A stretch of 64,000 nucleotides of DNA from Huiozyma naganishii CBS 8797 (lineage: Eukaryota; Ascomycota; Saccharomycetes; Saccharomycetales; Saccharomycetaceae), in assembly GCF_000348985.1 (NCBI RefSeq), contig NC_035925.1:806001-870000 (forward strand). The letters run 5' to 3'. Within the stretch, counting starts at the first letter, position 1, and every line of letters starts with the position of its first letter. Made by a program: the position numbers and the translations under genes. Below the pieces are notes generated by a model. The model searched no databases and was not told the DNA's origin. It was given only the letters and a program-made list of their open reading frames with translations. This document shows positions 1 to 9,572 of the stretch, piece by piece.

Positions 1-1233
1 ATACTCAACAGGGATAAGATCAGTACTTTAGAAACCGATCTCATGGGTTACAAAAATGTAAACCACGACGACGATATAAAAGTTGAAAGGGATTCGTGGC
101 AAAATAAGGTTGTTCTTTTATCAAAGGAAAACCAGGAACTGAAAGGGATCAACGACTCGTTTCTGTCCAAGTTCCAAGCGTTGTGCACAGAGAAGGAGAT
201 ATTCAACAATCAACTTACCAAGGAGTATCAAGAGAACGCTGAAAAGTTCAAAACTCAAATTACAACATTAGAGAAAGACTTGGTAAGGATCAGAACGGTT
301 CGGGATGAGTTGCTAAGCAAAATAGCTATTTTGGAGAGCGAAAAATCCAAATCAGAGTTGATCGAAGATATTAAGAAATCTTTGGAGTTATCAAGAGCGA
401 CGTGGGAAAACCTGTGCGAAAACAGGAAACTTGAAAACCCTTCACAAGACCTGCTCATGAAGGAAATACAAGACATGGAAAAGGCGTTCAAGTCCCTCAA
501 TGAGCTAAACTCGAAAAAGTACAACGATCTAATCAATCACGAGTCAGTTATCTCCAAGCTGACAGTAGAAAAAACGAAAGCGGACCAGAAGTACTTTGCC
601 GCAATGCGTTCCAAGGATTCTATTTTGATCGAAAACAAAAACCTATCCAAAACTTTGGGTAAAACCAACGAACTCATCGTGCAATTGAAGGATGCGGAAA
701 AACTGTTACAACAGAAAATCGATGTTCTACATAGGCAACTGAAACTGTCACAAGCTAATGAGAAAAGGTTGATCGATTCCAACAAATCCGAGTCTCTAAA
801 AATCATTGAACTGAACTCACAGATAAACAAGCTCGAGAAGTTGACCCAATATTACAAAGATGAGAACGTGAACCTTTTGGGCGAAACAAACAGACTGCAG
901 AGTGCAAAGGAAAGATTCGAAATTTCTAACAAAACGTTGGAACTGAAGGCCTCACAAAATGATCAAACAATTACTAAATTAGAGGAGAGATTGAAGGCGC
1001 GGAGAGCAGGTGCCCTAGAGAGCGATGAACCGCTGGCTGAGGAATTGGAAAATTTTAGAACTTTGGTGTATTGCTCCCTGTGCTCCAAAAATTGGAAAAA
1101 CATGGCGATAAAGACATGCGGTCACGTATTTTGCGACAGTTGTTGTAAGGAGAGACTGGCTGCCCGGATGAGGAAATGTCCAACTTGCAACAATCCGTTT
1201 GCATCAGGTGATTTAATACCCATCCATCTGTGA
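1..1233 (+). CDS. BRE1: E3 ubiquitin ligase Bre1, C-terminal part (5' end outside window)
   Basis: Bre1 is the RING ligase that, with Rad6, monoubiquitinates histone H2B on chromatin, a step upstream of H3K4 and H3K79 methylation. The frame is open from base 1, so the ATG at 43 is internal and about 410 C-terminal residues are visible. Most of them form a long Lys/Glu/Leu coiled coil. The last ~55 residues are a C3HC4 RING finger with a CSLC pair, the CGHVFC core and a CPTC pair, ending in IPIHL close to the stop, as is usual for Bre1. The next genes (RPL31, RXT3, VAM6) repeat the order of S. cerevisiae chromosome IV, which supports the assignment. The N-terminal Rad6-binding region cannot be judged. 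Confidence 0.95.
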   Translation: MLNRDKISTLETDLMGYKNVNHDDDIKVERDSWQNKVVLLSKENQELKGINDSFLSKFQALCTEKEIFNNQLTKEYQENAEKFKTQITTLEKDLVRIRTVRDELLSKIAILESEKSKSELIEDIKKSLELSRATWENLCENRKLENPSQDLLMKEIQDMEKAFKSLNELNSKKYNDLINHESVISKLTVEKTKADQKYFAAMRSKDSILIENKNLSKTLGKTNELIVQLKDAEKLLQQKIDVLHRQLKLSQANEKRLIDSNKSESLKIIELNSQINKLEKLTQYYKDENVNLLGETNRLQSAKERFEISNKTLELKASQNDQTITKLEERLKARRAGALESDEPLAEELENFRTLVYCSLCSKNWKNMAIKTCGHVFCDSCCKERLAARMRKCPTCNNPFASGDLIPIHL

Positions 1234-2056
1234 GTTAAATCACCTGCATACACTGCATCCATCACTTATATAGTTGTGTGGCAGACATCCACGGCCCGGA
1301 CAGGATACGCGTCAAAAAGTTGTGTTATAGTACAGTTACGGTGCGTCGTAAAGCCCTACCTCTGTGCACGCTTAAGCACCGGGTAATGTAGTTTTTCCAG
1401 CACATTTTCAAGATAAAATTTTTTGTATATAAAATTGATGAGAATTTAATAGTTACACTGTTAACAGAATGTAGAGTCAACCGAGCAAAGAGGTGGGACG
1501 GACCTTTCAGAAGAGTACTGATCGATTATTGTTACTGTTTGCTATGAGTTCATTGCTCCAACAATAATGTTTGATCTCTTTCTCTTTCCACAAAATTGTA
1601 AAATAAAATAATAATGATTACATGATGATAATTTTTAAAAATTTCGCTGGTCTAATAAGAACAGAAACTGGTAGGCAATACCAGTTTTTTAAGACAGTTA
1701 TTGCAATCCTGTGATGCCCCGGTGGGTGCCGTTTTGGTACTACGGAGCGTTGCTGGAATGCAACTATATGACGGTCTTTTTATGTGATGAGTGGCCAGTA
1801 TTTAACATGTCATAGTTACACTGATTTCATTATTATTATTTGATCTTGTCTTGCTTACGTTGCCGAACTTTTCGAGCAATCTCTTGTATACGTGATCTGT
1901 TCTTGCACAATTCGCTCCCTCGCTTCGATCTCAAAGTAATAACTTATAATTAATAAAAAGAATGGATTGCTGATTAGTATGGTTGAAGTAATAGGTAATT
2001 AATTATACATATAATAATTCAAGTTAATCTTACTTAATAACCTAATGATAGAGTAT
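1234..2056. other. Convergent intergenic region BRE1-RPL31
   Basis: This 823-bp AT-rich gap lies between two convergent 3' ends and must carry both terminators. I see no ORF of note, no tRNA boxes and no convincing snoRNA. It is longer than most gaps between convergent genes in this window. Confidence 0.5.
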
Positions 2057-2747
2057 TTAAGCATCTTCCTCGACGACAACGGTTTGTAGACCCTTGGCAG
2101 AGGCGACGAAGACAGGCTCGACGTAAGAGAACAATGGGTTCTTAGCGTTTTCTTCTTCGTTTCTCTTTCTGGAGATCTTCAATCTCATTCTGTATTCAAC
2201 ACCCTTGATACCTCTCTTCCAGATGGCTTGGTTCATTTCTGGGGCCAAACGAACATCTTCAGTACCCATGTGCAGCTTGGCGAACTTCTTGATTTCCTTG
2301 ACGGCTCTTGGAGCTCTCTTCTTGAAGGAAACACCGTGGAGCTAATAAGAATTTAATGAACAGAATACAATACAACGACCGCGTTCCCACGAGTATGTGG
2401 GGCAAACAACCGTTTTATCATATTGAAGTATTTTATTTGTTAGTAATGCTGTTCCATTGGAAAGGGAATGTTTTATAGGTTGGAAAGACGAAAGGTGTTT
2501 CTATGGATCGATGGGGGGATACAAATCCGGAGATTGAACAGCAGTGTCCTCCCAGTTGTAGTTCTGACATGTATACATTATTGTGTATCGTGTACAGAAG
2601 CCATGCATTGCACCATATGCAGTACCCAAAATCCAAACTTTCCATCCCAATAAAATTTGTTAAGTCCAAAGACTAATAATAACGACATACTCTCTTGTGT
2701 AGGTTGATCGTGTATTCACGGGTGACAACGTCCTTTAAACCAGCCAT
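2057..2747 (-). CDS. RPL31: 60S ribosomal protein L31 (eL31), spliced
   Basis: Structural protein of the large ribosomal subunit near the polypeptide exit tunnel. Two exons join: 2691-2747 (19 codons, MAGLKDVV...LHKR) and 2057-2341 (beginning LHGVSFKKRAP). The product is 113 residues, the usual length of yeast L31. The intron (2342-2690, minus strand) has a GTATGT donor, an AG acceptor and an exact TACTAAC branch site at 2439-2445. An early intron after a short first exon is typical of yeast ribosomal protein genes. The gene is divergent from RXT3 and convergent with BRE1, as for RPL31A in S. cerevisiae. Nothing here separates an A-type from a B-type copy except synteny, which favours RPL31A. 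Confidence 0.96.
2342..2690 (-). other. Spliceosomal intron of RPL31 (349 bp)
   Basis: Read on the minus strand the intron starts GTATGT at 2690 and ends TTATTAG at 2342. The branch site TACTAAC is at 2439-2445, about 100 nt from the acceptor, which is at the long end for budding yeast. The two flanking exons join in frame to give an intact L31. Confidence 0.93.
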
Positions 2748-3027
2748 TTTTTGTTTGTTCGATTGAGTGTTCTGGTAAGCTAGTATAACCAAATATTAAC
2801 CGATGCCAAAATAACCGTGTAACCGTGAGTTGTATCAGAAGATTTGTGGATATTATTATCCAAATTTTGCTCTGAGTCTCAGAGAACCGGCCAGGGTGTG
2901 AGCTCCTGCCCAGCTCCCGCAACTCCAGACAGAACACAAAACCCCCAGACAGAGGCCCGGGCTAAAACTCTGCTTACGGAAAGCCAAGCTTAAGCCGGTG
3001 CTAGGCGGAGATTGGGAGGGAGCCCGT

Positions 3028-3038
3028 CCCCCATTCAT
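3028..3038 (+). promoter_or_regulatory. Possible Rap1-like site in the RPL31/RXT3 divergent promoter
   Basis: CCCCCATTCAT differs from the Rap1 core CACCCATACAT at two positions and lies about 280 bp upstream of the RPL31 start, where such sites usually sit. A CCCTAA Tbf1-like core is also present at 3167-3172. Neither match is perfect. Confidence 0.3.
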
Positions 3039-3314
3039 CCTGCCTTGACGACAGTGTTCAATTTTTCTCTACATAATTACTCATTTAGGAAATGGAGAAG
3101 AGAAAAAACTAAAAAATGTGAAAAAGGAGTAAAAATGTACGGATGTTGAACACCAGTCACAAATGCCCTAATTTTTGAACCTGTGCTGAAATAGATGCCT
3201 CCGGAGCCTAATATTTAAAGTTGAAGAAAGAGCTGCCAATTTGGAATGCTGGTGAGTGGACGGAATATAGCTGCGGAGTCCGTTGTCATGACGGTTATGG
3301 AAAACAAGCAGTAT

Positions 3315-4106
3315 ATGTCCTCAACTGCAAACACGTACGACCCTAACGAGGCTTACAGGAAAACTCAATCCCAGATATATAGGTTGCAAGAGACCATACT
3401 AGACTCCAGTAAGGAGGCCAAGAAGAAATATCCAAAGGATATTGATAATAAGCCAGAATCATCAAACACTGGACTATTGGAGGTGAACTCTTTCCCCGTA
3501 CTTCAGGATAACGATAAAAGATATAAATCGAAGCCCAGAGTTGTGCAATGGCTAACGTATTACGAGGGTCCCTCGGAAAGTACAGGAAAAAGCCTTCCCT
3601 TCCCCTACGATGTGGTTCAAAGGACACAACCATTCCTCCCCCCATTTCTCCCGGCATTACCAGCAACTTTCATAAATAAAATCATTAGCATAAGGGTGCC
3701 CTGTGAAGAGATTGACAAACTGCTACAGAACAAATCCTCAAGACTTGAAAACTTAGAACTGTGGGGGTCGGATATTTACACTGATGATTCTGATCCACTC
3801 TTGATGCTTCTGCATATGGGTGTGTTTCACGGGGACCCGAAGAATGTGAAACGTACACCAGCTAACTTAAAGGCACCTGATTTCGTTGTAGGTTCCTTTG
3901 AGGAGTCTAAGAATAAGAAATACGATGTTATTACAGATTTACTGATGCTGGACACCCTTGAATCGTACCATGGTTGCAACAGGTATGGGGTGACCTCAAG
4001 AGACTGGGCCGAGAAGACCCCTCATGACGGTTTAAGTTGCGGGGTTTACAAACTGGAGTTCAGAGTAAGAGATGAAACCATCGATTCAGAAAGATGGTAC
4101 AAATGA
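3315..4106 (+). CDS. RXT3: Rxt3, Rpd3L histone deacetylase complex subunit
   Basis: Rxt3 is a subunit of the large Rpd3 histone deacetylase complex. I chose the ATG at 3315 because the conserved family N-terminus (DPNEAYRKTQSQIYRLQET) begins shortly after it. An upstream in-frame ATG at 3246 would add 23 residues with no apparent conservation. The product is 263 residues, or 286 from the upstream start. The C-terminal half carries the Rxt3 core, including WGSDIYTDDSDPLL and a conserved end region around DGLSCGVYKLEF. It lies between RPL31 and VAM6 in the same order as in S. cerevisiae. The function is known from the family, not visible in motifs. Confidence 0.88.
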   Translation: MSSTANTYDPNEAYRKTQSQIYRLQETILDSSKEAKKKYPKDIDNKPESSNTGLLEVNSFPVLQDNDKRYKSKPRVVQWLTYYEGPSESTGKSLPFPYDVVQRTQPFLPPFLPALPATFINKIISIRVPCEEIDKLLQNKSSRLENLELWGSDIYTDDSDPLLMLLHMGVFHGDPKNVKRTPANLKAPDFVVGSFEESKNKKYDVITDLLMLDTLESYHGCNRYGVTSRDWAEKTPHDGLSCGVYKLEFRVRDETIDSERWYK

Positions 4107-4335
4107 ACAGGATGTAACGACGAAATAGGGAACTCCATATAGGTGTAGACATGTTTGTACTTTAGAAATCGACATTTTTTAGTGTTGATCATTATATATG
4201 AATGTCTTATAGTCATAGTTGTTTGTTTTTTTATAAGGGAAATTTTACAATGTTTAACTGCAAAACTGACAGCCAGGTACCCCAGAAGACTATCCTTAGC
4301 CATCCACGTTAAAAAACTGAGCGCATTGTTGGTTG

Positions 4336-7300
4336 ATGTTGCGAAGTACCTTAGTCTGTAAAGTAAACTCTCCTGGGATAACAGCACTGCTGCAAATCAC
4401 AGAATCCGACAGATTGATCGTTGCCAAGTCCAGTGGTGCTGTGGAAGTATATTCGACGGACAAAAGTACGCATAGCTTCAAATTATTTCAGACATACCCT
4501 AAGCTGCTAAACTCTCTACCCGCCAATGAGTCTATCATTCTTGATTTTCTTTATTCGAAGGAGTTAGCTACAATTTTTGGGATATGCAAGAACGATCTAG
4601 TCCTACTTAACAGTGCCAATCTACACCTGTACGATCGAATTATTGACAAACGTGGTATCGGCGAAAGTTGGATACGAGAGTTAAAGCTTACTGGCAAATC
4701 AGATGAGACTTTCACTTTTCTGGTTTATACAACTAAAAATGCATCGCCCTCCAAATTACGATTGTTGATCTGGGAGGGCAGGACGTACACTAAGATGCTT
4801 GAGGTTTCCTTACCCACCAGCTCTGCTAGCAAAAATGAAATAATCAAGTCCATAAATGTGACAAATGCTGGGGATATTCTTATAGCAACATCGGCCGCCA
4901 TATATCTGTGGGAATTCAACTCCGTCGTTGTACTCAAATTGGACCAAATATATCAAAGGAAATACCCCAGTGACATGATGACCGCCGCGCATGACCTACA
5001 GTTTGAATGTGACGAACTAAATATACCAAAGAGCAGAGATGATAAATCGATACGACATGATAGCAGTTCTGTGAAGACTAATTCCAGCAATAAGAGTAAA
5101 TTTAAAATTGCATCACTTTGGAGATCAAGATCTTCAAACTTTCTTTCTGGTAGTAGTGCTGATTTTAGGTATTCATTTCGAGACGAAAGAACAAACGATA
5201 TATACGTAGTTGATGGACGTACAAAGAAGTTGTACGCTCTTCAGTTACAAATGAAAGAGGATAGAGAATTGATATACTTGATGGCATCTGACCATAAACA
5301 GTTTTTCGAATGGAACTCCATGTTTTCCTCGATACATTATCTGTCATCAGATATACTGTTATTACACAATACAAGGACGATGAGGTTTGTTGACTATGAA
5401 AATGGGTTCACTTTTCTGGAAAAAGATTTTGAAGAAGGCATCAATCAAGTAAGACATATGACAGGAGCATATTTTATTGTATGGACGAAGAATGATCAGA
5501 TTCAACTGTATCATTATCAAGTAGACGACATGGAGGATAAGAGCGCGCTGAGCAATGACGAGATATCTATCTGTGGTACCAACCACGACTCGTATTTCTA
5601 TCAGCTTTGGAGAAGTGTACTTTTTTACAGATATTTTCTGACCTCAAAGGACTCATCAGAATTATGCGCATCAGAACATCCACAAGAGTCTCTAGATGTG
5701 TGCGCTATGAAATTAAGGGACTTGACCGTTGTTTGGTGTCTACAGATATTTGATAACTTGAAAACAAATATGAATCGCCTACGATCACAAGACCATAAAG
5801 AGCCTAATGATAAGGTTATCGATATGGTTAAACATGCAGAGAATGTCATTATACGTGACATATTTGGTTTTTTCATAGAGTTTTGGGCACCTCCACAATT
5901 GGTGATTTTGAAAACTTTCCCCACTGCCATTTCGTATCTCGTGGAAGCCTTGACCGGGCAAGAACACAAATGTATTTCGAACGAGGAGGAAACAATTAAT
6001 GAGGGTTATTCAATACCAGCACATTTGATAAAAAAATGGTGCATACCGTATCTCACAGATACCAGAAGACATTTCAGGAACTTATTACTCAACGAGAGAA
6101 ATCATTCGGTAAAAGGAATAATCTGGAAATATGCTGATAGAGAAATTGATTGGCATCTTGACTTTTTTTTACTGGACAAACATACGTCAATTACTGTCGA
6201 GACCATGCTGGCTCTAGTCGACACTGTCCTATTCAAAACGTATCTCTTGTACTATCCGGCCATGGTGGGTCCGCTAATTCGAGTGGACAACATGTGTGAC
6301 ATTACGATAGTAGTTGAAGATTTGAAGAAGAGAGACATGCTTAAGGAGTTGACGGAATTTTTTTTTCAAAGAAAAATGCATAAAGAAGCCCTGGAGTTTT
6401 TGGCCCAAGCGATCAGTCAGAACACCGATTTAGAGAAGGACCAAAAATGCCCACAGGAGAAAGATGAGGAGAATTTGACTGAACTGTTACTTATCGACTA
6501 CTTGAAGCATATACCCAAAGATTTTATGGATGAGTTATTCTATTACACGAAGTGGTTATGTGATAACGAGAGCAACACGAAACGAAACGCGATACTAACT
6601 TCTATTTTTTTCCAGTTCAACTCAGTTTCTTTGGAACGTGACCATGTTGCTACCTACCAGTTTATCGATGGTTATGACCACGAACTTGGCAACAAGTATC
6701 TGGAGCTAATTCTAAATGAACTAGACTATAAAGACATTCAACTGCAAAATATTCTCATTCAAAACTATCTAGATCGATTGGATGACGCGGCTATACGAAA
6801 CAAGCTCAAACTCTTATTAGAGGTGCATTCCACAGATGAACCAAACACGATACTCAAGTTGTTGGAAAATAAATTATCGGAAGATGTTAGCCTTTCAGAA
6901 GATAATCGCATTTTTTTAAAATGGTTACAGACGTATCCTCTTGCCAAATTAGGAAAACATGAGCGTGCCCTTGATATTTTGTACGATGAACTTGACGATT
7001 ATACGAAATGTTCCACTTATACTGAACTGGTGTTCCGCAAAAATGAGAATGAAGGGCGAGCTGCTTTGATGTACTTTTTCAAGAAAATCATTGGTAGTCG
7101 TGCTTCAGACGATCAAGAAAACGATAAATTGGTTGTTTTTTTAAAGAAGTTTGTGACCAGATTGGACATCGTTGATATCTTTAAAGAGTTACCAAAATCG
7201 ATGCCATTGAAAGATTTAAAGGAATATTTATCTCAGTCGATGAAAAGCCATGCACTGATGACCAACTCATTAAGAATGGACAAAAATGTTTTACAAGTTG

Positions 7301-7578
7301 AGCTAGTCAATGTAACGCACTCTTTGGACAACAACCGCTCAAAGTTCATACAGATAAACGAAAATTACAAGTGTCATATCTGTGGTAAAGCGTTTTCTAC
7401 TTTTACGACAGATGAGGCACTATGGTTTACGATGAGAAATGGGAGAGATTACGTGGTCCATTATTTCTGTGGGAAAACCATACAGGAGAAGTTACGTAGT
7501 AGCTTAAATAAGAGGAGCAAGTTGGCATCCAGAACAGTTCTGGATATTCGAGCTAATAGCCTTCCTGATGTAGCGTAG
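4336..7578 (+). CDS. VAM6: Vps39/Vam6, HOPS tethering complex subunit
   Basis: Vps39 is a HOPS subunit that binds the Rab7 homologue Ypt7 and tethers late endosomes, vacuoles and mitochondria. The ATG at 4336 gives 1080 residues, close to the S. cerevisiae protein. Residues ~1-350 form a CNH-type beta-propeller domain (VNSPGITALLQI near the start), followed by a long helical clathrin-heavy-chain-repeat region. Near residue 1012 is a zinc-ribbon-like motif CHIC, with HYFCGK about 30 residues later, the C-terminal Vps39 zinc-finger region. An Asn/Ser-rich insert occurs near residues 235-260. A TTG one codon upstream of the ATG is not considered a start. VAM6 closes the chromosome-IV-like block; the next gene belongs to a different S. 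cerevisiae chromosome. Confidence 0.95.
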   Translation: MLRSTLVCKVNSPGITALLQITESDRLIVAKSSGAVEVYSTDKSTHSFKLFQTYPKLLNSLPANESIILDFLYSKELATIFGICKNDLVLLNSANLHLYDRIIDKRGIGESWIRELKLTGKSDETFTFLVYTTKNASPSKLRLLIWEGRTYTKMLEVSLPTSSASKNEIIKSINVTNAGDILIATSAAIYLWEFNSVVVLKLDQIYQRKYPSDMMTAAHDLQFECDELNIPKSRDDKSIRHDSSSVKTNSSNKSKFKIASLWRSRSSNFLSGSSADFRYSFRDERTNDIYVVDGRTKKLYALQLQMKEDRELIYLMASDHKQFFEWNSMFSSIHYLSSDILLLHNTRTMRFVDYENGFTFLEKDFEEGINQVRHMTGAYFIVWTKNDQIQLYHYQVDDMEDKSALSNDEISICGTNHDSYFYQLWRSVLFYRYFLTSKDSSELCASEHPQESLDVCAMKLRDLTVVWCLQIFDNLKTNMNRLRSQDHKEPNDKVIDMVKHAENVIIRDIFGFFIEFWAPPQLVILKTFPTAISYLVEALTGQEHKCISNEEETINEGYSIPAHLIKKWCIPYLTDTRRHFRNLLLNERNHSVKGIIWKYADREIDWHLDFFLLDKHTSITVETMLALVDTVLFKTYLLYYPAMVGPLIRVDNMCDITIVVEDLKKRDMLKELTEFFFQRKMHKEALEFLAQAISQNTDLEKDQKCPQEKDEENLTELLLIDYLKHIPKDFMDELFYYTKWLCDNESNTKRNAILTSIFFQFNSVSLERDHVATYQFIDGYDHELGNKYLELILNELDYKDIQLQNILIQNYLDRLDDAAIRNKLKLLLEVHSTDEPNTILKLLENKLSEDVSLSEDNRIFLKWLQTYPLAKLGKHERALDILYDELDDYTKCSTYTELVFRKNENEGRAALMYFFKKIIGSRASDDQENDKLVVFLKKFVTRLDIVDIFKELPKSMPLKDLKEYLSQSMKSHALMTNSLRMDKNVLQVELVNVTHSLDNNRSKFIQINENYKCHICGKAFSTFTTDEALWFTMRNGRDYVVHYFCGKTIQEKLRSSLNKRSKLASRTVLDIRANSLPDVA

Positions 7579-7864
7579 AACACTCGTCGAATATAATATC
7601 TGAATAAAATTAATAAATAATGTACAAAAATGTGCTTTGATTTTTTTATTTCGTCTAATCTCCGTACTTAAGCCTTAGATGCATGAATAATAAAAGTTTT
7701 ATTTAGAGATATTCAAAGGTTTAATGGGGGAAGAGGAAGCGAGCATGACGCCTTAAAAACAAATAAACAGTGAACAAAACCAAGTAGCGATTTTTTAGCG
7801 CTCCAGTTTTGAGTAAAAGATATAATCTTTTATGTTCTTTTTTTGTTCCCGAATCTTCTCAAGA

Positions 7865-9163
7865 CTATAACGTTGCTAATGAGTCAAAGAGGACGGAAAT
7901 GCTTTCACCGTAGTGGTCACGACGAATACATTCAGCAAATATAGGTGAGACATCGATTACAACCAGTTTTTTGCAGCTCTGTAAATGGGCCACTGGGATT
8001 GGGTACGTGTTTGTGACGATGATCTGATGGATGTATTGGCACTTTTCCAGTTCTTCTAGACAGTTGCCTGTGAAAATACCGTGAGTTGCGACGACGTAGA
8101 CCCTCTTAGCACCACAGTTTTGAACCAAATGTTCTGCTGCACTTATGAAAGAGCTTGGCCTGTCGATCATATCGTCCAGGATAATGGCGGCACGACCCTG
8201 TACGTTACCAACAAGCGTGATCAATTTCTCCTTTGGCACCTGGGATGGACCCTCGTCCTCGTCATCCTCTGAGTCAACTGCATCATAAGTGCCGCCGAGG
8301 GCAAACGCATGGGAGTCTGTGGCAGCAAGGGACAAGTCATCTTCGTCCGATTCCATGGCGACCTCCACTTCAATATCGTCTATTTCATCGTCCCCAATAA
8401 CGTGACCATTACGGATTCTTGCCGTTTGGATCCCATTTGTCAATATTATATTTTCCTCCTCATCAGGATTGTCACCTGGCCTGACAATGGGTCTGTTTTT
8501 CCTCAGCATGGACTGTTTTCTTAATTTCAGCTGTTTCAAGTCCTTATTCTGCGAGTACAAGTCCTTAGAACGACGACGATCGGTGTGGATCATTGCGAAG
8601 TTGATCTTCAAGGAGTCCGCCAGCGCGGTGACCCTTTTAGTCCCGCCAGCGTTTTTTGAAACGACAACGGCGTTCTCATAATCCGGGACATTCTCTCTGA
8701 TCCACCTTGCCAAACTTGGGCCACCGTACAAGTTGTCCACGGGTTTGGAGAAAAACCCTTGCATCTGTGAGGCGTGCAAGTCCATGGAGACAACGTGGTC
8801 TGCTCCAGCCATGACCAGCAGGTTGGCCAACATTCGCGCAGTAATGGCACCCCTGTGTTTCTTCATCTTACTCTGCTTCGAGTAAGGGAACTGTGGGATC
8901 ACGGCAGTAATTTTCTTAGCGGAACCACCTCTGCAGGCGGAGACCAATATAAGGAGTTCCATGATGTGGTCATTAATTGTGGGGGAACCAGACTGGATGA
9001 CGTACACGTCCTCGTCACGAACAGACACACCAATCTGAACAGACGTCTCCCCATTAGCAAACTTCTTCAAAGTGCATGGAGCGGGTTCAATACCCAGTCT
9101 CCCACAAACCAGCCTACCTAGCTCAGGATGAGAATTACCGACAAAAACTTTGCACTTACGCAT
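7865..9163 (-). CDS. PRS1: Ribose-phosphate pyrophosphokinase subunit Prs1
   Basis: PRPP synthetase makes 5-phosphoribosyl-1-diphosphate from ribose-5-phosphate and ATP for purine, pyrimidine, histidine, tryptophan and NAD synthesis. The 432-residue product starts at a clear ATG (MRKCKVFVGNSHPELG) and matches yeast Prs1, not the shorter Prs2-4. Conserved blocks are ADHVVSMDLHASQ (metal and ATP region) and the PRPP-loop equivalent AAIILDDMIDRPSSF. Between them, roughly residues 205-310, is the acidic non-homologous insert characteristic of Prs1, rich in Asp/Glu here. The end, SISVLFDSLATL, is intact. FAS1, which separates PRS1 and LOT5 in S. cerevisiae, is absent from this position. Upstream are a poly(A) tract, an RRPE-like stretch and paired Tbf1-like sites. 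Confidence 0.97.
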   Translation of the reverse strand: MRKCKVFVGNSHPELGRLVCGRLGIEPAPCTLKKFANGETSVQIGVSVRDEDVYVIQSGSPTINDHIMELLILVSACRGGSAKKITAVIPQFPYSKQSKMKKHRGAITARMLANLLVMAGADHVVSMDLHASQMQGFFSKPVDNLYGGPSLARWIRENVPDYENAVVVSKNAGGTKRVTALADSLKINFAMIHTDRRRSKDLYSQNKDLKQLKLRKQSMLRKNRPIVRPGDNPDEEENIILTNGIQTARIRNGHVIGDDEIDDIEVEVAMESDEDDLSLAATDSHAFALGGTYDAVDSEDDEDEGPSQVPKEKLITLVGNVQGRAAIILDDMIDRPSSFISAAEHLVQNCGAKRVYVVATHGIFTGNCLEELEKCQYIHQIIVTNTYPIPVAHLQSCKKLVVIDVSPIFAECIRRDHYGESISVLFDSLATL

Positions 9164-9340
9164 TTTTCCTTACCAACAGCGACCAACGGATACCTGTAGA
9201 AAACAACTTGATTGTTTCCTTCGTGAAAGAAACCCGAGAAGACGGTAAAACAAGCTCACGATGCAATGCCACTGGCTGTTGAAGTTGTAAAGATAGGCTG
9301 CCCTCAGATGTCGAAAGCAGAATTCGATGACTTTTTTTTT

Positions 9341-9412
9341 CATGAAAAAAAATTTTTTACTTCAAAAAAAAAAAAAAAAAGACAAGCCCTAATTTCTAAC
9401 AGTTAGGGCTTG
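9341..9412. promoter_or_regulatory. PRS1 upstream elements: RRPE-like tract and inverted Tbf1-like pair
   Basis: An A8T6 stretch preceded by TG (9343-9358) resembles the ribosome-biogenesis RRPE element. It is followed by a poly(A) run at about 9365-9380. Then CAAGCCCTAA (9383-9392) and TTAGGGCTTG (9403-9412) form a perfect 10-bp inverted repeat with a 10-bp spacer. Each arm contains the AGCCCTAA core bound by Tbf1 in yeast. The block lies 180-250 bp upstream of the PRS1 ATG and after no other annotated gene start. Protein binding is inferred. Confidence 0.5.
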
Positions 9413-9572
9413 GGCGGCGATGCGGAGGTGAGGCCCCAGTCAACCTGTGTGGGTCGTGAAGGGCTGGTGCAGAGTGCGATGACCTTGGGGATGGCTTTCT
9501 TGTCACAGAACTGTGAGCTGACAACCCACTGGGATGCTATAGAGAAAAAAAAGTGGCTTCCCGGAAGGTTTC

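Noticed and set aside
1770..1820. C/D snoRNA from GTGATGA and CTGA boxes
   Set aside because: Only about 45 nt between boxes and no terminal stem.
2468..2653. 61-codon ORF within the RPL31 intron
   Set aside because: Lies wholly in a well-defined intron on the opposite strand; no snoRNA features either.
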